From assembly GCA_036756705.1 (NCBI GenBank), contig DAIOKN010000033.1:1-21631 (forward strand): a stretch of 21,631 nt of DNA, in the 5' to 3' direction. The DNA comes from Caproicibacter sp002399225 (GTDB taxonomy: Bacteria > Bacillota > Clostridia > Oscillospirales > Acutalibacteraceae). The position numbers and the translations under genes are program-made. Below, one piece after another: positions 7,205-13,580 of the stretch. Below the pieces are notes generated by a model. The model did not search any database, had not been told where the DNA came from, and was given only the letters and a program-made list of their open reading frames with translations. The stretch's first letter is position 1. Each line of letters opens with the position of its first letter.

Positions 7205-7238
7205 AAAGGAACTTCAGAAATGAAGTTCCTTTCTTGTA
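7205..7238 (+). terminator. Rho-independent terminator of the TetR-flavoprotein operon
   Basis: Perfect 12-bp stem (7205-7216 with 7221-7232), GAAA tetraloop, and a TTTCTTG tail. It lies 18 nt after the last stop codon. Being symmetric it may work in both directions. Confidence 0.85.
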
Positions 7239-7402
7239 CTTTATTGAATCAGAATGAAGTAAACATAACGAGAAGTTTCGAGAATACTTGTACCTATATT
7301 CTTTATTCTACAATGTCTTGCAATTTTTTTCTGGGACGGCTTGCTGGTTTCTCATCAGGATATGGTACCGGGATTAGATGTTCCCTGTTTTTAGGTACGG
7401 CA

Positions 7403-7432
7403 AAGGGCGTTCCACAAAAATGAAACGCCCTT
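7403..7432 (-). terminator. Probable terminator downstream of the MYG1 gene
   Basis: AAGGGCGTT (7403-7411) pairs with AACGCCCTT (7424-7432) around a 12-nt loop, 24 nt beyond the MYG1 stop codon. The T tail is short on both strands, so this is less certain than the terminator at 7205. The rest of 7239-7402 shows no gene or RNA that I recognise. Confidence 0.5.
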
Positions 7433-7456
7433 ATTCTGGTACACAGGAATATTATA

Positions 7457-8302
7457 TTATAAATCTCGTGCAAGTTTACAGGCTTTTATAATATCCTCTA
7501 AGCTATCCGCGGATATAAGGAAGCAACTCTTATGGCAAAAGGTTAACGTTGAGATTCCTGAAATTCGCTGCAATTCATCTTCTGGTTTGCCTGCCCATTC
7601 CTTAGGAAAATCACATTTTGCTTCTTTGGTATTAAAATCTACTGGAATTACCTGTGCACTGTACCCACCCCTCTGAGAGGGATACACCACAAATTCTGCA
7701 TCCGATGGTATAAGCACCATTTTCCATGGTGCAAATCTAGGTAAGATTACTATGTTGTCTTTTGAATTGGCAAGTGCATCTCCAACCATTTCTTTTGCCC
7801 TTTGTACGCTCATGATTCTATCGATTTCTTTATTCAAAACACTCGTGGCAAAGTCAACTGCTTCTGAAAAACAGCAATCCGAGGATTCGTCAGAGTCCCA
7901 GTTTGGATTAAAGATTGAGATAATATTCGCTAACTGGTTTCCACTTCCGGTGTTATCATCCTCATCCAAAGGCTGTATAAACTTTTCATCGAAGCATACC
8001 GCTTCTTTTTTTGCTTGTTCCTCAGGAAGGTACTTGCTTATGAGACTTTCGCCAAATTCACGCCATAACAAGCCAAATGCTGCATAGGGTACACCGTTTT
8101 CACGTACCTCTGCTCCCTCTTGATGATGGTCATATTTTCCACCTCCAATGTCAAACACAATTCCATTGAAGTCGTCAGGTATTTGGAAAGTACGAACAAT
8201 ATTTATCTGTGGATTCAATATTTTTAATAGTGCAGCTGAAAACACATCATCAGCATGAAACTTTCCACCATGCGTTATAGCGGATATTTTCTGTTTTATC
8301 AT
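7457..8302 (-). CDS. MYG1 family protein (UPF0160; metal-dependent DHH-like phosphoesterase/nuclease)
   Basis: A 281-residue protein with the two family signatures: THGGKFHADDVFSAALL at residues 10-26 and DIGGGKYDHHQ at 51-61. Their histidines and aspartates make the metal site in this DHH-like superfamily. A third conserved stretch is FIQPLDEDDNTG. Eukaryotic MYG1 is a 3'-5' exoribonuclease; the bacterial role is not well defined. The start at 8302 is preferred over the ATG at 8311 because AAAGGA sits 9 nt upstream of it but directly abuts the earlier ATG. The coding sequence is visibly richer in A+T than the adjacent symporter gene, which may indicate separate acquisition. It follows the AGCS gene on the same strand. 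Confidence 0.85.
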   Translation of the reverse strand: MIKQKISAITHGGKFHADDVFSAALLKILNPQINIVRTFQIPDDFNGIVFDIGGGKYDHHQEGAEVRENGVPYAAFGLLWREFGESLISKYLPEEQAKKEAVCFDEKFIQPLDEDDNTGSGNQLANIISIFNPNWDSDESSDCCFSEAVDFATSVLNKEIDRIMSVQRAKEMVGDALANSKDNIVILPRFAPWKMVLIPSDAEFVVYPSQRGGYSAQVIPVDFNTKEAKCDFPKEWAGKPEDELQRISGISTLTFCHKSCFLISADSLEDIIKACKLARDL

Positions 8303-8307
8303 TTTTC

Positions 8308-8457
8308 TCATTCCTTTATATTTAAGCCGCCTGTTTTCCCATAGACTTTTACGGCAAGATCGTCTTCTGTGTCATCCTCTTCCAACACGACCTTGATGCC
8401 CTGCGGCCGGGAAGAATTTTGGGGAAAATACGCTTCACATGTCCTCCGGAATCCGCG
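8308..8457 (-). pseudogene. Unassigned open frame between symporter and MYG1 genes, possibly the 3' remnant of a gene
   Basis: Between the symporter stop (8477) and the MYG1 start there is a 49-codon frame without an ATG. It contains CEAYFPQNSSRPQGIKVVLE followed by an acidic stretch (EDDTEDD) and ends at a TGA overlapping the upstream MYG1 ATG. Composition is protein-like and the spacing is tight. No start codon with a ribosome binding site is visible, and I do not recognise the family. It may be the surviving C-terminus of a gene lost by deletion, or chance. Confidence 0.3.
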
Positions 8458-8476
8458 TCAGCCCGGCGGTTACTTT

Positions 8477-9901
8477 TTAGTGGTCTGGATGCTCCTGCAG
8501 ATAATTTAAAAACACATTGGTTTCCCGGACTACCACGCCGTTAAGGCAAAACAACGCCACAAGGTTTGGAAATGCCATTAGACCGTTTACAATATCCGCA
8601 ATATTCCATACGGATTCCAGCGCGAGGAACGGGCCTACAAAAATCATGACCAGGTAAAGCCAGCTGTACATGGAAACGGCTCTCTTACTCCGGGTTAAAT
8701 ATTCCACACAGCGCGTCCCGTAATAATTCCAGCCAAGGATCGTCGTAAATGCGAACAGAACAAGACTCATCATCAGCAGGAACGATCCCAGCTGTGGGGC
8801 AAAGAAAAAGGCCTTTTGGAATGCATAATTGGTAATAGTATAGCCTTCCAGCCCTTTTACCTGATAGGCGCCGGAAGAGATAATACACAGGCCGGTCATG
8901 TTGCAGATAATAATCGTATCAAAGAAAGTCCCCAGCATGGAAACCAGACCCTGCTGCGCCGGAAATTCGCACCGGCCGGCCGCCGCTGCGATCGGAGAAC
9001 TGCCAAGACCGGCTTCATTGGAAAAAATTCCGCGTGCAATTCCCTTTTGAATCGCCTGCGCAATCGCGGCGCCCGCAAAGCCCCCCACGGCAGCCGTCCC
9101 ATTAAAAGCGCCATGAAAAATCTGCGCAAAAGCGGAACCGAGGTTTGGCGCGTTAAAACAGAGGATGTAAAAACCGCAAAGCATATAAATAACAAACATA
9201 ACGGGAACAATTTTTTCCGCTATCGCGGAGATTCTTTTCAGTCCGCCAATAATAACCAGCGCCGTCATAATGGTAACCACGGCGGCAGCTATGACAGTCG
9301 CCCAGGAAAACTTCCCCCCAAAAAAGGCAACTGTTTTTGTCTTTTCAGGGTCAAAAAAGCTTTGAACACCGCTGGCGATACTGTTCATCTGCGTCATGGT
9401 CCCAATTCCGAGGATGCCAACCAGCGAACCGAAGATTGCAAACAGAACGGCAAGCCATTTGAAACTATGGCCAAACTTTTCTTTCATGCCGCGTTCAATA
9501 TAATAAAACGGTCCGCCCAAAACGTGGCCATCTTCGTCGATATTCCGGTATTTCACCGCAAGGGTCGCTTCTGCATATTTTGTGGACATGCCAAAGCAGG
9601 CCGCCAAAACCATCCAGAAAAGAGCGCCCGGCCCACCTGTGCCAATCGCTGTGGCGACGCCCACAATATTTCCTGTTCCCACCGTCGCGGAAAGCGCTGT
9701 GCAAAGCGCCCCGAAGCTTGTCACCTCGCCTTTTCCGCTTTTCTTCCAGAACATAAAATGAAACGCTGTTGAAAGCCGCCGGAACTGAAGACCTTTTAGC
9801 CGGACCGTTAACAGGATACCCACCGCAAGAATCAAAATAATCAGCGGCGCACCCCATACCCAACCATCGATCTTATTAATCCAAAAATTAACACTGTCCA
9901 T
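8477..9901 (-). CDS. AGCS-family sodium:alanine/glycine symporter
   Basis: A 474-residue membrane protein of the standard AGCS length with about 11 hydrophobic helices. Family hallmarks include ALCTALSATVGTGNIVGVATAI (helix 2-3 substrate/sodium region), GGPFYYIERGM, and IARGIFSNEAGLGSSPIAAA. It imports alanine, glycine or related small amino acids with sodium. The ATG at 9901 has AGGGAGAG 6-8 nt upstream. Its own promoter (9935-9963) lies within 60 bp, and an array of TTCAA boxes covers and extends upstream of the -35, so it is likely regulated at transcription. The MYG1 gene downstream might be read from the same transcript. Confidence 0.92.
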   Translation of the reverse strand: MDSVNFWINKIDGWVWGAPLIILILAVGILLTVRLKGLQFRRLSTAFHFMFWKKSGKGEVTSFGALCTALSATVGTGNIVGVATAIGTGGPGALFWMVLAACFGMSTKYAEATLAVKYRNIDEDGHVLGGPFYYIERGMKEKFGHSFKWLAVLFAIFGSLVGILGIGTMTQMNSIASGVQSFFDPEKTKTVAFFGGKFSWATVIAAAVVTIMTALVIIGGLKRISAIAEKIVPVMFVIYMLCGFYILCFNAPNLGSAFAQIFHGAFNGTAAVGGFAGAAIAQAIQKGIARGIFSNEAGLGSSPIAAAAGRCEFPAQQGLVSMLGTFFDTIIICNMTGLCIISSGAYQVKGLEGYTITNYAFQKAFFFAPQLGSFLLMMSLVLFAFTTILGWNYYGTRCVEYLTRSKRAVSMYSWLYLVMIFVGPFLALESVWNIADIVNGLMAFPNLVALFCLNGVVVRETNVFLNYLQEHPDH

Positions 9902-9934
9902 AATTCTCTCCCTATGAAAAATGCTTATTTTTTT

Positions 9935-9963
9935 ATTATACTATTCCAGCCTCTGCAATTCAA
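9935..9963 (-). promoter_or_regulatory. Promoter of the AGCS symporter gene
   Basis: Minus strand TTGAAT (9958-9963), 17-nt spacer, TATAAT (9935-9940). The -35 hexamer is itself the first TTGAA unit of the repeat array. Confidence 0.8.
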
Positions 9964-9998
9964 CAAAATTCAATCAGGTTCAACCAAATTCAACCGAA
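9959..9998. repeat. Four TTCAA boxes with exact 10-bp period upstream of the symporter
   Basis: TTCAA occurs at 9959-9963, 9969-9973, 9979-9983 and 9989-9993. On the transcribed strand these are TTGAA units stacked on one DNA face from the -35 outward. Fits a cooperative regulator site. Confidence 0.7.
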
Positions 9999-10112
9999 TT
10001 TTCCTTATTTTGGTGAATTGGCCGATTTTCAAACCCCATGAGTATGTTTGCATGCTCTGTGAAGCCGGGGTCCCAGAGGAAGGTCTTTCACATCCTTAGC
10101 AGAATATAAAGA

Positions 10113-10153
10113 AATCCGCATGAATACTGGATTTTTCAGCATCCATACGGATT
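10113..10153 (-). terminator. Long hairpin, probable terminator of the LytTR-DUF3021-methyltransferase operon
   Basis: A 17-bp stem (10137-10153 with 10113-10129) with a 7-nt loop and a TTTCTTTATATTC tail when read on the minus strand. All 17 positions pair in minus-strand RNA (three as G-U); the plus-strand RNA would have three A-C mismatches. This points to selection on a minus-strand transcript. Confidence 0.65.
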
Positions 10154-10455
10154 GATGAAAGGCTAGTGCTATTTCTAAACTTTGCAGAAATCTGTTACAC
10201 ATCAGGGAATAAATAAGAACAGGACCCCGAACTGGTTCATTGAGCATAGGAAAGTTCACTGAGGTGATAGAACGCGCGCCCCATTCGACTTCATCATCAG
10301 TATGAACATGATGAAACAAAGCACTTATAAAAAACCATGCCATCGGCAGTAATCTGCACAAGGCATTTGCAATAGCGCAAGCGCCGGATAACAGAACTTT
10401 TCGCAACCCCGGTTTTTTAGACGTTAAGCTTGCGTAAATCTGCTTTGCGGCGGTT
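10154..10455 (-). other. Non-coding or degenerate stretch downstream of the ICMT-like gene
   Basis: About 300 bp between the methyltransferase stop and the long hairpin. One minus-strand frame is open throughout (it begins inside the methyltransferase gene and runs to 10029), but it has no start with a ribosome binding site here and passes through the hairpin. No family is recognised. It may be a long 3' UTR, a decayed gene or a small RNA. Confidence 0.3.
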
Positions 10456-11061
10456 TTACCAGAGGAACGGCAGGATCCGCCAGGTCTGCCGCTCATAAAC
10501 GCGATAGGAATCACCGAAATTTTCTTCCATCTCCCGCTCTTCCACCCGGATGCGGTAGCCGTAAATAACAGCAACGATGATCACAGTCACCGCGATGGCA
10601 AGCGGTGAGCGGAAAGAAAGGGCGATGCCCAGCAGGGTGAGAATGCTTCCGGTGTAGGCCGGGTGGCGCAGAAACCGATACGGACCGTTCTGCACGAGTT
10701 TCTGCTCTTCCCCGACCTGAACGGAGAAAGTGAAAAAGCGCCTTAATGTCAGGATAGATGCGACGCGCACTGCAATGCCGAAAAGCGATAGGAAAATACC
10801 AACCCAGAAAACGGGGTCCGGCAAAATGGAAGGCACCGCCAAAACCAGAAGCGGGTTGGAAAGGACGACGACGAACAGGCCCGCCATGATCAGCAGCAAA
10901 GAGCCACAGTCGTTCTTTTTTGATTTCTTCGCATTTCGAACGCTGTTGATGAGGGAAAAGCACGCGGTTGTTCCCTCAACGACGAGAAACGCCCAAAAGA
11001 CTGTGTTGAATACGCTTTTCATCAACCACGTGTGGAAAAAGGTATTCCCGAAAAATACCAT
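10456..11061 (-). CDS. Isoprenylcysteine carboxyl methyltransferase (ICMT)/PEMT-family membrane methyltransferase
   Basis: A 201-residue membrane protein with about five hydrophobic helices. The C-terminal signature VQNGPYRFLRHPAYTGSI is followed by YGYRIRVEEREMEENFGDSY and YERQTWRILPF, the SAM-binding and active-site region of the ICMT/phospholipid methyltransferase fold. Bacterial members methylate lipids or unknown small substrates; they do not imply prenylated proteins. The start at 11061 lies 1 nt after the stop of the DUF3021 gene, so translation is probably coupled. It is the last gene of an operon led by a LytTR regulator. Confidence 0.85.
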   Translation of the reverse strand: MVFFGNTFFHTWLMKSVFNTVFWAFLVVEGTTACFSLINSVRNAKKSKKNDCGSLLLIMAGLFVVVLSNPLLVLAVPSILPDPVFWVGIFLSLFGIAVRVASILTLRRFFTFSVQVGEEQKLVQNGPYRFLRHPAYTGSILTLLGIALSFRSPLAIAVTVIIVAVIYGYRIRVEEREMEENFGDSYRVYERQTWRILPFLW

Positions 11062-11062
11062 G

Positions 11063-11482
11063 TTACATTCTTCTTTCCGAATTCTTTTTTTTCAGGCGGT
11101 TGTTGATCTCGCAGGATTCCTGCTTCAGTTCGAAATGATAATAAAGATGCACAGCCGCAAACAGAACGGCGAAAATGGCGGACCCGAGGACCAGTTTGTC
11201 GGGCGTAAAGCGGAACCAATGCCCCAACCGGGCAAAGACAAGGTAGCAGAAGTACATCGTGGAAAATTCGGCGGCAAGGTAAAGGGTGTGGCTGCGGAAT
11301 TCAGCCTTTGAAAATGCAAAGTCGAGAATTTCAAGGCAGACGATGAGAGCCAGAATTTCCAGCACCAAAGAATATTGGATGCTCGTGTGCCCATCCGTCA
11401 GATTGAAGCAAGTGATCAGCACGATTGCAGCTGTAAAAATCAGGGTTCCCCGGGCGACGAAAGTGTTGAGCAGCCGGTTCAT
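11063..11482 (-). CDS. DUF3021 family membrane protein
   Basis: A 139-residue protein with four predicted membrane helices (about residues 12-28, 38-56, 66-86, 97-117) and a strongly basic C-terminus (RLKKKNSERR). Size, topology and position directly after a LytTR-domain gene match DUF3021 proteins, which are usually paired with LytTR regulators and are thought to modulate them. The ATG abuts the regulator's TGA (TGAATG at 11480-11485), indicating coupled translation. No catalytic motif is seen. Confidence 0.8.
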   Translation of the reverse strand: MNRLLNTFVARGTLIFTAAIVLITCFNLTDGHTSIQYSLVLEILALIVCLEILDFAFSKAEFRSHTLYLAAEFSTMYFCYLVFARLGHWFRFTPDKLVLGSAIFAVLFAAVHLYYHFELKQESCEINNRLKKKNSERRM

Positions 11483-11932
11483 TCAGATTTCCACCTCGAT
11501 TTTTTCTTTTAGTTCTTCAATGTAATGCCGGGTCACGATCAGTTTTTCGCCGTTTGTCAGGACGGCCTCGAGCCGGTGGTTCCAGAAAGGCCTTACGGAT
11601 TGAAGACAGGAGAGGTTCAAAATGCAGTTTTTGCTGATGCGCACGAAGCCGGCGCCGTTCAGCTTTGATTCCAGTTCCGCGAGGCTGGCGTCCAGCCCGT
11701 AAACATGGCTTTTCGTGTAAAGAAACGTTTTTCCGTCCGCCGAATCAAGGTAGAAAACGTCTTTTGCGGGAACTAGACAGATGCGGTTTTCCTGCTTTGC
11801 CTGAAAAGAGCAGTTGCACTGCCGGATGCAGCGCACCAGACCGTCAAGGTCCGGCCCGCTCTGCGAATACTTTATGACGACCTCCGTCTCGGCCAAAGAC
11901 GGGTCTTGCTGCAAGGTGAGTTTCAAATGCAT
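11483..11932 (-). CDS. LytTR-domain DNA-binding regulator without receiver domain
   Basis: A 149-residue protein. The first about 50 residues are a short alpha/beta segment (LKLTLQQDPSLAETEVVIKY) that is not a response-regulator receiver: no phospho-accepting Asp pocket is present. The remainder is a LytTR domain with IVPAKDVFYLDSADGK-like strand (LVPAKDVFYLDSADGKTFLY), a central FVRISKNCILNL and the terminal strand KLIVTRHYIEELKEKI. Short LytTR proteins of this type control the membrane protein gene placed behind them. It leads a three-gene operon with a promoter 32-60 bp upstream. Confidence 0.88.
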   Translation of the reverse strand: MHLKLTLQQDPSLAETEVVIKYSQSGPDLDGLVRCIRQCNCSFQAKQENRICLVPAKDVFYLDSADGKTFLYTKSHVYGLDASLAELESKLNGAGFVRISKNCILNLSCLQSVRPFWNHRLEAVLTNGEKLIVTRHYIEELKEKIEVEI

Positions 11933-11963
11933 TCACTCTTTCTTCCGGAATCCTTCACACCGA

Positions 11964-11992
11964 ATTATATTCCGGTCGAAGGGCAAAAACAA
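11964..11992 (-). promoter_or_regulatory. Promoter of the LytTR operon
   Basis: Minus strand TTGTTT (11987-11992), 17-nt spacer, TATAAT (11964-11969). An inverted repeat CCGGAAT (11945-11951)/ATTCCGG (11969-11975) spans the -10 and start region and could be an operator. Confidence 0.6.
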
Positions 11993-12145
11993 GAAATTTT
12001 GCGCACGATGCCCTCCGGAACAGTCAAAATGCCCGCCGTATGGTTTGCCGGGTAATCAATTCACCCATGGAATGTTAGTGCTGCTTGGGACTTAACAAAG
12101 AAATAATACAATTTGGGCATAATTGTTGGGAATGCAGTCAATCCA

Positions 12146-12536
12146 TTACTTGTTAACCGTATTTTCTAATATGTCGCCTGCAATTCTGTAAACTGTCCAG
12201 TCTTTCATAGGCTCAGCCCCAAGCGATAGAATAGATAAGAATCTATGCTTGGCTTATTCCAATCCAGACACCACCACTCCAGTCTGCCGCACTCACGCTC
12301 GACAGCTATCTGTGAAAGCTTCTTTAAAATAGATTTGCCATATTCCACAACCCCTAAATTCAGGCTTTACATACAAATCCTCAAGGTATATACCGGCTCT
12401 CCCTAAAAACGTGGAAAAGTTATGAAAGAACAAGGCAAATCCGACTTTATTGCTGATATAGCTTTCACATTGCTGTCGTTATGTCGTATGTTATAAACCA
12501 ATTAGAATTTATCCTTGCCCTTTCTATACGAATTTC
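12146..12536 (-). pseudogene. GNAT-family acetyltransferase pseudogene (spermidine/diamine acetyltransferase-like)
   Basis: Three frames together spell a GNAT protein. From 12454 one reads NKVGFALFFHNFSTFLGRAG, then YLEDLYVKPEFRGCGI. After one extra T at about 12340 the frame changes to GKSILKKLSQIAVEREC, then GRLEWWCLDWNKPSI. A second frameshift near 12223 gives LGAEPMKDWTVYRIAGDILE and the stop at 12146. RGCGI/GKS is the acetyl-CoA binding loop, and ERECGRLEW...DWN is the family's conserved core. The N-terminal part (EIRIERA near 12534) is much shorter than normal, so some 35-40 residues have been lost. Multiple lesions make sequencing error unlikely; this is a decayed gene. Acetylated substrate is a guess from family resemblance. 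Confidence 0.8.
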
Positions 12537-12644
12537 AAAATGTCATCTGAGCTTCGTAGTATCATTAAAAAATGCACCAAATTTATCATTAAGATAGTAT
12601 GTTCTGAACTTAGGCGCTTTCGGGCAATCTGGCAGGATCCGCCA

Positions 12645-13265
12645 TTACTTGATCATTCCATACAGCAATATTTTAAGATGAGTCACCAACTGAACCTTGA
12701 GGTCAAAGCTAGAATCTCGAATACACCATTCAAAACTCACTCCCCGAATCGCCATTACAAACTGTCGGGTCAGTTCCTCGAGAGTCAGGGAGGTTTGAAA
12801 TTCGCCCCGCTGAAATCCGCGGTTCAACACATCCATAATAATTTGATACAGTTTTCGGTTATATCCTTTTACGACTTCCGTATTAAAATTCTTTGAAAGC
12901 TCTAACCTATAGACAATTTGCATCGTGTCATAACTGATTTTATCCACAAGTATGTCGGCTATTTTTCCGGCCAGTGCGAAAATCATGTCGACAGCCGATG
13001 TATCGGCCGGTAAAGTGTCGAGAAAAGCCTGATATTCCTCGTCAACCCGCGATGTGTATTCGGCAAGCAGGGAAAGGTATAGCTCGTCTTTCGACTTGAA
13101 ATGCGAATAAAACGTTGCTTTCGTAATTCCGGCTGCCTTGGCGATCTCTTCAACGCTGACGTCGTCGTAATGATGCCGCTGAAACAGTTTTGCTGCACAC
13201 TTATATAATTTACGCTTGGTTTTAGCGCCTTGCTCTTTTTTTAAGTTTATTTTTTTAACCTTCAT
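12645..13265 (-). CDS. TetR/AcrR-family regulator divergent from the giant surface protein
   Basis: A 206-residue protein with a basic N-terminus and a canonical TetR HTH: AKLFQRHHYDDVSVEEIAKA then AGITKATFYSHFKSKDELYL, where TFYSHFKSK is the recognition helix and following loop. The ligand domain is helical and lacks recognisable motifs. The start at 13265 is chosen because AAGGAG lies 8 nt before it; an in-frame ATG-like start 11 codons upstream has none and falls inside the palindrome. The gene is divergent from the 1406-residue surface protein. The shared region contains a 46-bp palindrome overlapping the surface gene's promoter, so repression of both genes by this protein is the simplest inference. 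Confidence 0.88.
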   Translation of the reverse strand: MKVKKINLKKEQGAKTKRKLYKCAAKLFQRHHYDDVSVEEIAKAAGITKATFYSHFKSKDELYLSLLAEYTSRVDEEYQAFLDTLPADTSAVDMIFALAGKIADILVDKISYDTMQIVYRLELSKNFNTEVVKGYNRKLYQIIMDVLNRGFQRGEFQTSLTLEELTRQFVMAIRGVSFEWCIRDSSFDLKVQLVTHLKILLYGMIK

Positions 13266-13286
13266 ATATTTTCTCCTTGAAATGGA

Positions 13287-13315
13287 TTGATTCAGCACGC
13301 CGACCCTAGTATAAT
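13287..13315 (+). promoter_or_regulatory. Promoter of the surface protein gene
   Basis: TTGATT (13287-13292), 17-nt spacer, TATAAT (13310-13315). Predicted start near 13322, leaving a leader of about 260 nt. Confidence 0.7.
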
Positions 13316-13341
13316 AATAATGGTATACTGTGGTCGGCGTG
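13296..13341. promoter_or_regulatory. 46-bp palindrome between TetR and surface protein genes, candidate operator
   Basis: CACGCCGACC (13296-13305) mirrors GGTCGGCGTG (13332-13341), and AGTATA (13308-13313) mirrors TATACT (13324-13329), all about one centre (13318.5). It covers the spacer, -10 and start of the plus-strand promoter. Confidence 0.7.
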
Positions 13342-13580
13342 TTTACTGCATCTTCATGTCTCCATTATAAGGCCCACTGTAAACGATTACAAGCGGCGAC
13401 CCGGACAGAAGGCATTTGGCAGGAAGCCGGCTGCAGCAGGCAGAGGCATCCGGTTTTACGGAAGCACCGCGAGCCGGAAAGCCCGACTGTTTCGTCGGCA
13501 AATAACGAAGATACACAGCCAGATATTTACACAAAAGAAATCCTGGTTGCTTGTGTTTTATATTGACGGGGGGAAATCAA
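13342..13580 (+). other. Long 5' leader of the surface protein mRNA
   Basis: About 240 nt without a credible gene. It contains short stems such as GTTTAC (13340-13345) with GTAAAC further on, and a C/G-rich stretch at 13420-13505 with several small self-complementary segments (for example CCGAC...GTCGG). No known riboswitch consensus was recognised. It ends in GGGGGG a few bases before the ATG at 13581. Confidence 0.4.

Noticed and set aside
8816..9772. Plus-strand frame of 318 codons opposite the AGCS gene
   Set aside because: It is antisense to a clear 474-residue symporter. The translation is rich in Arg, His and Asn without any domain, typical of a shadow frame.
10029..10574. Minus-strand 181-codon ORF as a real gene
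   Set aside because: Its first third overlaps the methyltransferase gene in another frame, no binding site precedes any start, and it runs through a terminator-like hairpin. Kept only as an observation.
10469..12645. Shared sequence GGCAGGATCCGCCA at 10469-10485 and 12630-12645 as a mobile-element end
   Set aside because: Only about 14 bases match, one copy is inside a coding sequence, and no flanking similarity or target duplication is visible.
13400..13520. Cyclic-di-GMP or cobalamin riboswitch in the surface gene leader
   Set aside because: The stretch around GCCGGAAAGCCCGAC superficially recalls these RNAs, but the required conserved cores (for example GCAAAGCC with GGGCAAACC, or GCCACTG) are missing.
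13330..13566. 78-codon plus-strand ORF in the surface protein leader
   Set aside because: No ribosome binding site, Cys/Arg-rich random composition, and it overlaps the true gene's upstream region in a different frame.
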